The position numbers and the translations under genes were made by a program. Shown in pieces: positions 32,700-43,100 of a stretch of DNA of 64,000 nt. Under the pieces are notes generated by a model. It worked only from the letters and a program-made list of their open reading frames with translations, had not been told where the DNA came from and searched no databases. The stretch comes from Epiperipatus broadwayi (Eukaryota; Onychophora; Udeonychophora; Euonychophora; Peripatidae): assembly GCA_028023455.1 (NCBI GenBank), contig JAQFVV010006231.1:8568036-8632035 (forward strand), given 5' to 3'. The first letter of the stretch is position 1. Every line of letters starts with the position of its first letter.

Positions 32700-32836
32700 T
32701 AGGCACTAGATAGGGATTTTATGCACAAACCTTCTGGCATCCAGTGATTACTCTGGTTGGCACAAGATGGCACTGCTGTATGGAGAGTTTTGCTATGTTT
32801 AATAACAATTATGTGCTAGTTTGAGATAGTGATCAG

Positions 32837-33740
32837 TGTTGAAGAGTGGTTGTTCTTATTAATAAAAATAAAAACTCCAGCGGATTGTTAGATTTTATCT
32901 TGGAATCAAAGATTGACAGTTATGCAAATAGTAGCTTGCCAAATAAAGGTTAAAAATCAATTTGACTGCTACTCTCACAAATAAAATAGCTAAAATTGGC
33001 TTAATTGAAGAATTTAATCTGGCATGTCTAGATAATTTGCCAAGCTACAAAGATTGAGTAATCTTCTATTTACAGGCTAAGTTAAAATTATACACACTCA
33101 TGTCTATTATTGGATGTCAGACTTATGAGGTCCTTAAAGCCCAAACAATTCCTGGGTTGCCTGCTGACATGGATTTTGACAAGGCATTATTTCTACTAAC
33201 TTTTTCATTCCAAAACCTCTAATGATAATGCCGAAATATTATTTCAATCTTTGTGCCCAAGGGGAAAGGAAAAAACTACAAACTTTGTTATTAAAAAAAA
33301 TTATTTTAAAATGTAATTTCAAAGACTTACATAATGAGAGAACATAGTCTCAGAGTCAATCTCCTAATGGATTCTAACATAATATTTGATTTCACTGTCT
33401 CTCAAGTGACTCTAGTGGAATTAACAACTAGTCAAGAAAAAGCATTAAATAATGGATTATAGCATTCAAACCATTGAGCAAAAAATTGAATTGTTCAAAC
33501 ACCCAGTTGACAGTAAAAGTTATTGCTCATATAAATCAACAACAATGAGTAAAAAGGGTTCTTATAGATATGATCAATCGATGCACCCACACCCTAAATG
33601 TTCACACTGGTATACAGTGTATACATATTGCAAGTGTATCAGCCACATAAAAGTTGCTTGTTTAACACAGAAACAACAAATTTCTTATAACAGAATGGAT
33701 GAGTCCATCCAAAAAGCCAGAAAGGCAATTTAAAATCTAA
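32837..33740 (+). pseudogene. gypsy-1 gag
   Basis: Broken + strand frames. NKIAKIGLIEEF near 32,980 and an AKLKLYTLMSI-like block near 33,080 are followed by TYEVLKAQTIPGLPADMDFD (about 33,124-33,183). An MREHSLRVNLLMDSNI block follows near 33,330. An open frame 33,452-33,733 then carries a Cys/His-rich stretch (CSHW...CKCISHIKVAC) like a diverged zinc knuckle. This order is that of metazoan Ty3/gypsy Gag. Stops and frameshifts mean a dead gene. Its 5' part is duplicated or displaced by the nested LINE/F1 composite. Confidence 0.65.
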
Positions 33741-34160
33741 GAAACAAAATGCATGTATAAACTATATGAGAGGCATTGATTCTGGTTTTAAATGCAGTAT
33801 TAATAATACATCTGTAGCACTGGAACTGAACACCAGATCTGCAGGGTCCATTGTATCAAAAAGACATGGGATATTATTAATAAGAAAAATAAATATCAGT
33901 TGCATTCTAGCAGCAAATAATTATTGATTACCAATGTAATCTAGTACACTCAAAAACAGGCAAAAGTTAAAGTTACAATAACCAATAAAACTAGATATCT
34001 GCCTCTTGTAGTATCAACTGGTAAGCAGAAGAATTTATTAGAACATAACTAGTTTACTCAGATTTTATAATGCCTAAAGTGAACCAGCTCACAATTAATA
34101 AATTCAAACAGGATTTACCCACAAGTATTTATTAATAATCTGGATTTTTTAACACTAAAA
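33741..34160 (+). pseudogene. gypsy-1 aspartic protease region
   Basis: Near 33,795-33,855 the frame reads SINNTSVALELNTRSAGSIVS. The retroelement protease motif D-T-G-S appears as N-T-R-S, so both the catalytic Asp and the Gly are lost. Downstream, KVTI.NKTRYLPLVVSTGKQ-like and LLGHNW-like blocks (with frameshifts) follow the usual order of Ty3/gypsy proteases. After about 34,150 similarity to RT is missing, so RT to integrase was deleted. Confidence 0.65.
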
Positions 34161-34621
34161 TAATGCATGGAATTAAAAGTGCAAAAAAGTGAATGCCACA
34201 TATTTAAGGGAACCACCAAATGAATTCCAGAAGAGGTGATCAAGGTTAAAAGATCACAAACAGTGGTGATAAAAACTGTTGATAGACAACAATATTATCA
34301 TCACAGAACCTGACTAAGGTTAAATTACACATCACTAGCCATCAGCAAAGCCTCATCAGATGATAAAGAGTTGCAAGCAAACAGTAGTGAGTCATCATTG
34401 AGCTGTGATAAACCTACAATTCCAGGACCAGCCATCAGATAATCCTCATCAGATGACAAAAATTGCAACCCAACATTGATGAATCATTAGCCAGTTGCAA
34501 AGAATCTACAGTTTCAAGATTGGAAACTGATGAGATGATCAAGCCTGATGAAACTACAGAAGCAAAAAGGGAGCCTACAAATGCACCTATATGACTATGT
34601 TATCTATGAGTAATTTTAACC
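34161..34621 (+). pseudogene. gypsy-1 Pol C-terminal remnant
   Basis: A KRSQTVVIKTVDRQQYY-like stretch near 34,240-34,300 resembles the end of gypsy integrases. It is followed by a Ser/Asp/Lys-rich tail containing two similar blocks (CCAGCCATCAGATAA-like and CTCATCAGATGA) up to the polypurine tract. The join to the protease region implies a deletion of several kilobases. Confidence 0.5.
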
Positions 34622-34633
34622 AGGGGAAGGGAA
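34622..34633 (+). promoter_or_regulatory. gypsy-1 polypurine tract
   Basis: AGGGGAAGGGAA ends exactly where the LTR begins with TG, the position expected for the plus-strand primer of an LTR retrotransposon. Confidence 0.85.
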
Positions 34634-35389
34634 TGTCATATCTCACCATACAATCAAAAATAAATCAGATTGAGCATTCATCATCATGAACCTATGCATA
34701 TAGAAATGCTCACTGGATCCAAATGTTTCCATTAAGGATGGGGATCTGGCAATAAATAGTCAGTTTTTAAGGTAGTATCAAAGAATTATTATCACAAAGC
34801 TGAAAGACAGAATTCACATCCTCATTACATGTTCTTCAGAGAACTACTATCAAACCTATATTACACAGTATATGTGTTTTCCACAGAACTACTGTCACAA
34901 AGATGAAAGACAGAATAACTGTTTTCCAGATAATAACTGTTAAGCTAAATGGTTGGTACAGTGAGGCAAGTCCACATTCAGGACTGGAAGCTGCTAGAAC
35001 CAATTATTGGCACAAGGCAAGCTAATATAGTACAGCAGGAAGTGTCATAGGATCTACCCCCATGAGGCATGCTGACCAAAATACATCTGGAAGTGGTAGG
35101 AAACTTATAAGAGCAATTTCAATCCCTTCCACCATAGTTCACTTCAAAACTAGAAGCCATATCACACCAACAGTAGCAAGCAGACTATAGCCACTGTAAA
35201 ATATATTGTAAATATATGTATATATGTGTTTTCATATTCGGTAAAAAATATAATATTAGAAACATGTTTACACATGTTTGTATTTACATGAGTCAATAAA
35301 TTTAATCAAATGGCTTTATCATTCAAAATAAGTTTGAGTGTAAAAAGTGATAGAGCATCACATATATGTGATCCATACTAAATACAACA
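34634..35389 (+). repeat. gypsy-1 3' LTR
   Basis: Starts TGTCATATCTC and ends ACTAAATACAACA, matching the 24.1-24.9 kb LTR. Near its end about 70 bp (35,294-35,357) differ from the other LTR and form the left arm of a hairpin. Confidence 0.7.
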
Positions 35390-35492
35390 ATGGCTGACTT
35401 TGGAATTCAAGTTTAATGGATCATAGTACTGCTCTATCACTTTTTACACTCAAACTTATTTTGAATGATAAAGCCATTTGATTTAATTTATT
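35295..35492. repeat. 63-bp inverted repeat straddling the LTR end
   Basis: 35,295-35,357 and 35,430-35,492 are reverse complements with one mismatch, 72 bp apart. The LTR end (35,389) lies in the spacer. Very young by its identity. Confidence 0.95.
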
Positions 35493-36154
35493 AAGAAATT
35501 TTCTTTTTTGGCTTTTTTTTTTTTTTAAAAATTATATTTCTAACATTTTGACTACCAGTTTTATTTAGAACTAAAATTGATAATACTGTATAGTATGTAT
35601 ATATATTTATAAATATTTTAACAATAAGAGAACAGAAAAAGTTGTGATACTTTGATTTATATATGTTTACTGTATATTCAATACTTGCTTGATCTATCTC
35701 TAAATATTTTATATTTGAAAAGACAGACTATTATTTTAATATTTTAATAAAATTATATCATCTATTATAAACCTTTTTAATGCATTAACTAGCTAAATCC
35801 ATAGCTTTGCTCATGTTATTAGATTAAATGAAATAAAACATGAGATATCAATAGTAGGTAAAAATAACTATTGTAACACATTTTTATAAACAATGTTGTA
35901 GGTCCTTTTTAACTACTGTTGATAATTTATGAATTATTTTATGTAAATATTCTTTAAATAAATTATAATTCCAATGATATTACACTGTTTCATTTTATTA
36001 ATGTGAGCAAAGCTAACCTGAGGTATTTTACATATTAGTAAAATAATAAAAATAAAAGAATATAATACAGTTAATTATTAAAATATATTTCAAATTTATA
36101 TATATAAGGAAGTTATATTCTGAATAGTAGAACATTTTTAATGTATTATTTAAA
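35493..36154. other. AT-rich non-coding stretch, nothing recognised
   Basis: No repeat, exon or RNA gene supported. Confidence 0.5.
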
Positions 36155-36402
36155 TTCCATTTTTGATTTTTAATGTATTGAATATCAAATAAAAAATTTC
36201 CTTGCTAATGTTTTCCATTTCTCTAGCTGTCTCATCACCATTACTAGAAATTTTGATAATTAAAATATATTTATGTATTCCATTTTTGATTTCTGATGTA
36301 TTGAATACCAAATATAATTTTTACTTGCTAATTTTCTTTCCACTTTTTTAGCTGCCCCTTTGCATTAGTAGAAATCTTGATAATTGAAATATATTTACAT
36401 AA
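36155..36402. repeat. Two-copy tandem duplication, 123-bp period
   Basis: TTCCATTTTTGATTT begins at 36,155 and 36,278. Both copies contain TGTATTGAATA, CTTGCTAAT, AGCTGYC and TTTTGATAATTAAAATAT-like ends, with about 15-20% difference. Confidence 0.9.
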
Positions 36403-36716
36403 AATAATTATCAACAGCAGTATTACAAAAATATAACTTTTATTAAATACAATAACTAATAATTTTAAAATAAATTATTTTATATATTTTTATATAATAA
36501 TGTTTTAAATACTATAAATTTTAACACTGTAACATATGTAATTGAGAAATTAACTACAAGATCTATATGAAGTTTAACTAATTTAAAATATATTTATTTA
36601 ATAAGATTTTACCTGGATTACCAAAAATGAATATTTCTTTATTTCTTTAGTATATATTTCAATATGAAAGACACACCATCTTACTTTACCTTGGAAAATA
36701 TATATAAAGGGAAATG

Positions 36717-36960
36717 GTAAAAGTTTATCAAATTTATTTTTTCTCTTGCTGTACCTGTGGTATTTTAAAATTTACTTTTTCACATGTTAAATATATTTAA
36801 ACTAATATTCTAAAAATTTATTAAGTTCATAGTAAAAGTTTATCAAATTCAGTAGAATTTTACTTGCTGAATGGTGGTACCATTTAAATTTTACTTTGGC
36901 ACATATTAAATTAAATATATATTTTAACTGAAATCCTAAACATTTATCAAATTTGTTATT
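36717..36960. repeat. Two-copy tandem duplication, 115-bp period
   Basis: GTAAAAGTTTATCAAATT begins at 36,717 and 36,832. Both copies go on to CTTGCTG, a TGGTA block, TTTACTTT and CACATRTTAAA. Confidence 0.85.
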
Positions 36961-38214
36961 AGAAATAATCATAGTTGCAATTATTCAAATGTGAAATTAA
37001 ATATTTGGTTACAAATGCAATTTAATTAATTTAAAATATATTTATAAAATCTATTTTTATTTTGCTTTATCAAAAATTATACTTCGTGTTTAAAATTTTT
37101 TCCAACTCTGTAATCTTTTAATCAGTGCTTTCCTCTTTTGGGTTTTTTATGATATTATTCAAAAGCAGTTAGATATAATTTTTTTATATATTTTTATATT
37201 ACAAATTATAAATTATTTTAAAACAAAGCAAAAATGTATATGCTAGTAAAATTCTATACAAAAAAGGAAAGAAAATTATGTATGATTCTTTAAGATTGGT
37301 ACAATATTTGTTGAGCGATAAAGTCACAAACAAACAAATTTTCACATTTATACAGTAATATAAATAATTTATTTTTGCAATTACTTTCATTTATCAGTAA
37401 CATATATATAAAGTGATTAAATTTTAAAATCTTTAGCAAATTTAATAAATGTTAGAATAAAAAATCTTCAAAGAAATTTTATGCACTTTATTAGAACAAA
37501 TATTAAAGCCAATCTTTTAGAAAAATATTTTTTATCTACTTATTAACAGAACCATTGAAGACATAGACATAATACAGCACATTTATCAACAATTTTTATG
37601 TCCTAAATTCAAATGAGAACTGAATAAAACATTATTTTTTAGGTAGTTTGACCTAGCCAGCATAAATAACTAGCCAGTATTTGTTGGTAATTGAGTGTTT
37701 ATTTATTTTTAATATTAGATGAAAACGAAGATGGAGGGGTCATACTCCTATGAGTGTTAAGCTTTAATTTTAACATTACTTTTAATTATATTTTAAAATT
37801 TATATATCCAAAAATTAAAATAAAAAAAGAAATGGCTTTTATATATTACACCATTTATTCCAAGTTCAGTCATTATATTTTCAACAACATATAATTAAAC
37901 TTAATATTAACAAGGGGCCTTGTGCAATGCAGCATTTTTAATTATTACAGGGTATAAAATAACTACTAATCATGTCTATGCAATAATTAATGTTTTGTTA
38001 TTGTCTAAATCAACTCTTTGAATTAATGCATGATTCAAAAATATTTTTTTCATTTCCACCCCAAAGCAAACAAATTTATTTAATGCCAAAAATATTCCAT
38101 AGATGGCAATAAATGTAACAGAGTTGATGGAGAAAAATCTTGTAAAATAGAATATAGATAATCTTGCCAAATTCATTTCAATATTTTCAATCATTACTTG
38201 TCTTCAGAAAACTA
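36961..38214. other. AT-rich non-coding stretch, nothing recognised
   Basis: Chance ORFs (37,199-37,390 and 37,976-38,194 on the - strand) lack similarity and splice context. Confidence 0.5.
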
Positions 38215-38490
38215 TATATCTCATTCATTCATCTCACACAGTCATCTTTTTAAAATCTCTTAGAATCTTAAAGTAAAACTTTATATATTGCCCTTATTTA
38301 TGAAAACATATTCATTTCCATTGCATTTCAAGCTTCTAATTCTTTTAATGGCTTTAATGATAATTATTTTTCTCTCTTGTGTACTTTGTTTTCAATTCCT
38401 CCTCGTTGTTATATCATAAATCAATATCTTAAGTAGGTTCTGCAATTTTTATTGCTCTTCTATTGAGTGTCTAAGTCTGAGTTTCATAAG
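38215..38490 (-). pseudogene. RTE-like LINE C-terminal relic
   Basis: On the - strand with stops, a basic region leading to KLEMQWK and then ILRDFKK and a DE block. It follows the order of the 46.2-46.6 kb relic (KLKWSWD...IPKDYKR...DE). Strongly decayed. Confidence 0.4.
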
Positions 38491-39894
38491 TAATAATGAT
38501 TATAACATTTTGTTAATTTTTTTCTTTCATATATATAGGCATAATTGTTTTTATATTAAGTAGTCTTATGTTTTTATTTCAACTGATCCCATTTTGAATA
38601 TCTTCTACAGTTTTGAAGCATTATTTATGAAAATAATCACACAAAATCCAAATGACTTTTTACTGAGAAGACAAAACTCAAACCGGGAAGGGGGGGGGTA
38701 AAATTTTCATGGACTAATGTTTTAGTAAATTAGCCTGCCATGTCTATGATTAGTGTTAAACTTATAGTATAGGAATCAATATTTCAGATAGCTCAGGATT
38801 TCTAAAGCAAGCTAAGAATTTTTTTAAGTATGTAATCTATAATTGCCAAACCATGAAAATGTTCGTTTTTTTACTAAACTGAAAACTTTTACATAGTTTT
38901 TAGTAGTTCCATCTTATATAAAGGCAAAAAAAGAAAAGAATTCAAAGCAAATTTATTTTGATAATTGTCTTGTTAATGCATATGCTTGATACATGAGTGT
39001 ATATTATTTTATTTATTTTAAATCCATTGTTTAACTTCACATTTCACAATTTACAAACTTTCATTTGAAATAAAAAAATATTGCAATAGTTGTAGTAATA
39101 GGCAGTGTGATTATAAATAAACAACAAATAAAAAATTATGTATAATCACAACAATTAATAAAGATATTGTTTATCTATATTAAGTAAACAAACTAATATA
39201 ACAGTCAAGTAAATTTTACAGTAAATTGTTTTTAACATTTAAATGAAAAAATGTCAAAGCATTGCTTAAAACAACTTATAGAAGATTAAAAAAAAAAAGG
39301 GGGGGGGGGGGTGATATAAGAGAATGAGACTTTATATAATAGTAAAATAACTATAGCTGTAAGCTGCTTGTTTTATCTTAACCTAATATATATATTCACA
39401 TTATGTAATTTAATATTTGTATTGCAAAATAACAAATCAAAGTTATATTTTTATTAAAGTATGGTTATAAATAATGAATCACATTCAAAATGAATACATA
39501 TAATTTCAAAAAATTATTATTATTTTTTTCATTGCTGGTAGAGTTTAAATGCTCAACACAACAACCTTAGATAGAAAAAATCTTAATAGTGAAAACATTT
39601 TATATTGTTTATATGAACACAATAGTTATGGATGAAAACTTGGGGAGATTTTTTTTACACTCCAAGCACCCTTATAATTTTATTTTCTAGCTAGTTGGCT
39701 TCTTCATTAGTTTTTAAATGATTATGTAAATCATATTAAGTTATAGAGTGAAACAAAGGAAATTTAAAATCTTCACTATCCATCATTTGATTCCGCCTCC
39801 CCGTCCCCAATGAGTAATTTATTTTTTAAGAAAAGTTTCTCAGCAGAGAAATTCCAAAGAGATCTTTGCTCTGATGGCATTAGATTCTTACATT
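38491..39894. other. AT-rich non-coding stretch with an A11-G13 run
   Basis: A run of 11 A then 13 G lies at 39,288-39,311. Otherwise nothing recognised. Confidence 0.5.
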
Positions 39895-40100
39895 TTTATC
39901 TACCATTGTCAAACTCACTCTACTCACAACTTTGACATCATTCACCTCAGATAAATACAACAATAATTATTACTAATCATTTTCTAAACTAGATATTATC
40001 TCTAGCACAGATATAAACTTTAAACCTTAGTTAAAGATTAATATATCTGATTTTTTTTAATTTTAAACGTATACACACATGGAGTTATTCACCTTTCTCT
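39895..40100. repeat. Dispersed repeat R1, copy 2
   Basis: Same orientation as 8,697-8,900. Shares CTCACTCTACTCACAACTTTG/CTTACTCTATCCACAATTTT, GATAAAT, ACTAATCATTT, TATCTCTA and the T-run boundary. Confidence 0.6.
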
Positions 40101-40249
40101 TTCCCATGTGTAATATATTAAATAATCTCTATACTTCCCCGTTCTTTTTTTCTTCATAATATAGTTGTTCAAACTCTTTTTTATATATCTAAAGTCATGT
40201 AAAATGCTTTTAACCAGGACTAAAATGACTTCAGTCATGCTTGTCTGAA

Positions 40250-41150
40250 GTTTTATGATGATGGTAGTTTAGCAGGAATTGGATGATGAAAATAGTAAAT
40301 AAAAAATTTAAGCTTTTGTGAAACTTTCCACATTAATTCAAATGTTAGTAGTATTATGCAGGTTAATATATAGTGCAGCATTTCAAGTGGTATTGTTCTC
40401 CTCACTCTTTCAAGTGTTGCTAGCATGACTAATGACAGTACTAGCATGACAATCGAACACGGACCTTTATATTCTGAATATTGGATTTAAATTAATATTC
40501 TGCCATATTCAATATTCAGAATACAAAGGTTCAAGTTTGATGTCCATGTTAATATTGTCACTAGTCATGACAACTACACCGGAAGAAATGAAAAGAATAA
40601 TATCACTGAAAACCTTGTTTTATATACTAACCCAGGGGTCCCCAACCCTATGCCCGTGGGCACCATGATGCCCGCAGACCATTTTACGTGTGCCCGCCGC
40701 TATCCGAACAAGATAAAAAATTATTTATCTGATACAAATAAATTTAATTTTTAAAATTTCTTATAAATTATTGTATTATATTGTAATCAAATTGTAGGGT
40801 ATACTATACTTTTACAGCATAAAAATATAAACGTTAATTATATGTTAAAATTTTATTTTTGAAATAAATATTTTTTTGTACATTATGTGTATTATTAACA
40901 ATATCCAACTACAAATTTACATTGAAAAAATAAATGGTGCTCGCCACCTGGTTGAAAAAATAAATGGTGCCCGCCACCTGGCCGGTATTATAGAATGTGC
41001 TCTTAAGTGCAAAAAGGTTGGGGACCCCTGTACTAACCTATGTGCTATAACTACAGTTGTCCTACTATTTAAAAAGTATAAATAAAAGTTGGGTTTTTTC
41101 TAAAAGTCATTTAGTATTTAGTATTAAATGACGGAAATAACCCAACATAT
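40250..41150. mobile_element. Inverted-repeat family IR-B, copy 1 (carries a hAT MITE)
   Basis: The arms around 40,400-40,490 and 40,500-40,590 are inverted copies (TATTCTGAATATT; GCATGACTA/TAGTCATGAC; ...AGTGATATTATTC). The right end GACGGAAATAACCCAACATAT at 41,130-41,150 matches the ends of copies 2 and 3 (GGAAATAGTCC). The hAT MITE split the right arm. Confidence 0.65.
40631..41030. mobile_element. 400-bp hAT-superfamily MITE
   Basis: Terminal inverted repeats CAGGGGTCCCCAACC at both ends, flanked by perfect 8-bp duplications TACTAACC (40,623-40,630 and 41,031-41,038). An 8-bp duplication and this CAGGGGTCCCCAACC terminus are typical of Charlie/Ac-type hAT elements. There is no transposase, so it is non-autonomous. 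Inside, a 30-bp block (GAAAAAATAAATGGTGC...) is duplicated in tandem near 40,923-40,982. CpG and GC content are much higher than in the surroundings. Confidence 0.95.
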
Positions 41151-42099
41151 ATAATTCTACAATTTTAGTCGTGTTTTTTTTTTTTTGCAGATATCGCATC
41201 CACACCCTCTTCGTTAAAGCGTATGAGACAGAGTTTTTTTTTATAGCTAATAATAGTTATTAAAAGAATTCTGAATTTACATAAAAATTATTTTAATGTT
41301 CCACATTTGATTTACATATTTTATGTGTGTGCATATATATTATTTAAAGCAATATTGAAAAAAAAAAAACACCATTGTTTTTCATCTTTCTGTAAACTTT
41401 TTGATTAATTATAGTCAGCAAATGGTATAAAAATATATTTACTCTTCCGTTTTACTAAGTCGTTTAAAAAATATTAAATCTTTATAGTTTCAGAAGATAT
41501 TAAAATCTTTTTATTTGTTTATGTTTTTCAAATGCATGCATGAATAAACAAGATTGTAAAAAAAAAAAAAAAAGATAAAAAAAAAAAAAAATTAAATGAG
41601 AGGCAGTAATTTTGTTTCTGTAGTAACAAATGTTATTAAGTCTCAGGTGTTCCTTGATAAAAGAAAAAAATGTAGATGTTCTGTAGATTTCTTTTTATTT
41701 CAAGTCTCTAAGGAATCTTCAACAGTAAATTCCAAATTTGTTTAATTCTTAAGTTACAAAGTGAAAAGAAAAAAAACAAATGAATGAAAAGAGTAAACAA
41801 ATGTCTTTTTTTATAAAAAGAGGGCAAAATATTTTTAAAATCTATTAGTTTAATGTTTCTGTTTTTATGAATTAATGTATTAAAATTTTAAAATATCTCT
41901 CAGAATAGTTAATTTATTTCTTTTTTTTTATTATTATAAATATTTTTGACCCAGTAATAATTCAAATCACAGTTTCTAATAAAATTAGTACTTCTTTATT
42001 GTAGAAGACACAGTCCTAAATAGTTAGCCACAGTAAAATTAGAATATGTTTTACAATAGAATTGATGGCCAGACATCCATGGGTTTTATATGGAAGAGC
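41151..42099. other. AT-rich non-coding stretch, nothing recognised
   Basis: Includes two long A runs at 41,558-41,592. No repeat or exon supported. Confidence 0.5.
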
Positions 42100-43100
42100 A
42101 GAAGGAAGTAATTTAGTCATTTTTTGAATAATGATGTAAGAATTCAACATGGTTTTGTTAATGATAGAACTATCCTGTTATTCATATGAATTTGAACAAA
42201 GATATTTGATTTAATAAATTCAGTTCTTTGCAATTTTTAAAAATGGAAAAGTTGTAAGTCACAATACCTGGAGAAGTTTCAAAATAGATTAGAGATGTTC
42301 GTATGTTCCAGTTTTCCTAGATTTATCTTGGTTGGTTTTATGTATCTTGTCTCAGTATTCTGACATATTCTTTTGGGATAGTTAATTGTCAAGGATTTGT
42401 TAACCAACATTATCATTTTTATTTTTGTTTTCATTTTTTAACTTTCAATTTTAACTTTATATTTATTTTCTTTTTTTATATTTATTTTAAATTAATATGT
42501 ATCAATTTAATTATTTATAATTAATTTTTTGATTAGTTAATTAGTAATTTTTCCAAAATAGAAGTGGCTTCCTATTATTTTAGTATGTTAGTAATGAATT
42601 TTTTTTTTTTTTGTCATGTGTTCCAGTTAGGCTTGGAAATATGGACACACTAAAATAGATTCAAAATTATTTGAATATGTTAGAAATATATGGATCCATA
42701 AAACTGCTTTTATTGTTATAATTTATAAAGTAAAGAAATCATAATCATAAAGAATTATAAAACCATCACAGGTTTTGACATGCTTCTATTATAGATGAAT
42801 AGTTACTAGAAATTTGGTGTGGGTTTGAATAGATATAATTTTTATTGTCAGACAAATGCAAGGAAACTATTATAAACAAAATTGTGATTTACATAATATT
42901 TATACAGATTTGATAAAAGTATTTGACTTAAACAAAATAGTTTATGACAATATTTCAAATAGTTTATTATCCACTAATTTATTTATTTACATTATACAGC
43001 ATCTACATGATAAAGAAAAATTATTATTGCTGATGAAGAATATGAAGCATTTGAAATGAAACTGATGCTAAACTCCAATTATTTTTCATTTATCTTTTAT
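42100..43100 (+). pseudogene. LINE reverse transcriptase relic
   Basis: VRIQHGFVNDRTI near 42,136 matches RT motif 2 (QHGF..GRS). The open frame 42,856-43,059 contains IYTDLIKVFDLNKIVYDNI, i.e. motif A (Y-x-D-x-x-K-A-F-D-x-V). About 600 bp between them shows no similarity and may be an insertion. Motif C was not recognised. CR1/jockey-like by motif style. Dead. Confidence 0.6.

Larger units (their letters stand above)
31321..32834. mobile_element. F1 cluster: tandem and inverted about 445-bp hammerhead units
   Basis: Units start at ACTCTCCATACAG at 31,321, 31,770 and 32,212 (periods 449 and 442). The third unit breaks at about 32,273; after a 19-bp loop the sequence returns as the reverse complement from 32,293 to about 32,834, covering a full inverted unit plus part of another. 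Each full unit holds one hammerhead. There is no protein. Tandem hammerhead units with inverted extensions are typical of PLE termini and retrozymes; membership here is inference. The right end runs into gypsy-1. Confidence 0.9.
24135..35389 (+). mobile_element. Ty3/gypsy retrotransposon 'gypsy-1', interrupted by LINE/F1 composite
   Basis: 5' LTR 24,135-24,879, leader 24,880 to about 25,070, nested LINE plus F1 cluster to about 32,834, then gag, protease, a shortened pol remnant, a polypurine tract and a 3' LTR 34,634-35,389. The leader sequence before the nested block (24,932-25,055) is homologous to the first 130 bp after it (32,837-32,965), so the composite sits in or beside duplicated gypsy leader DNA. 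RT to integrase are absent. Confidence 0.65.

Noticed and set aside
34520-34555. CTGATGAGATGATCAAGCCTGATGAAAC-like region in gypsy-1
   Set aside because: No pairing stems I or III; lies in degenerate Pol-tail coding sequence.
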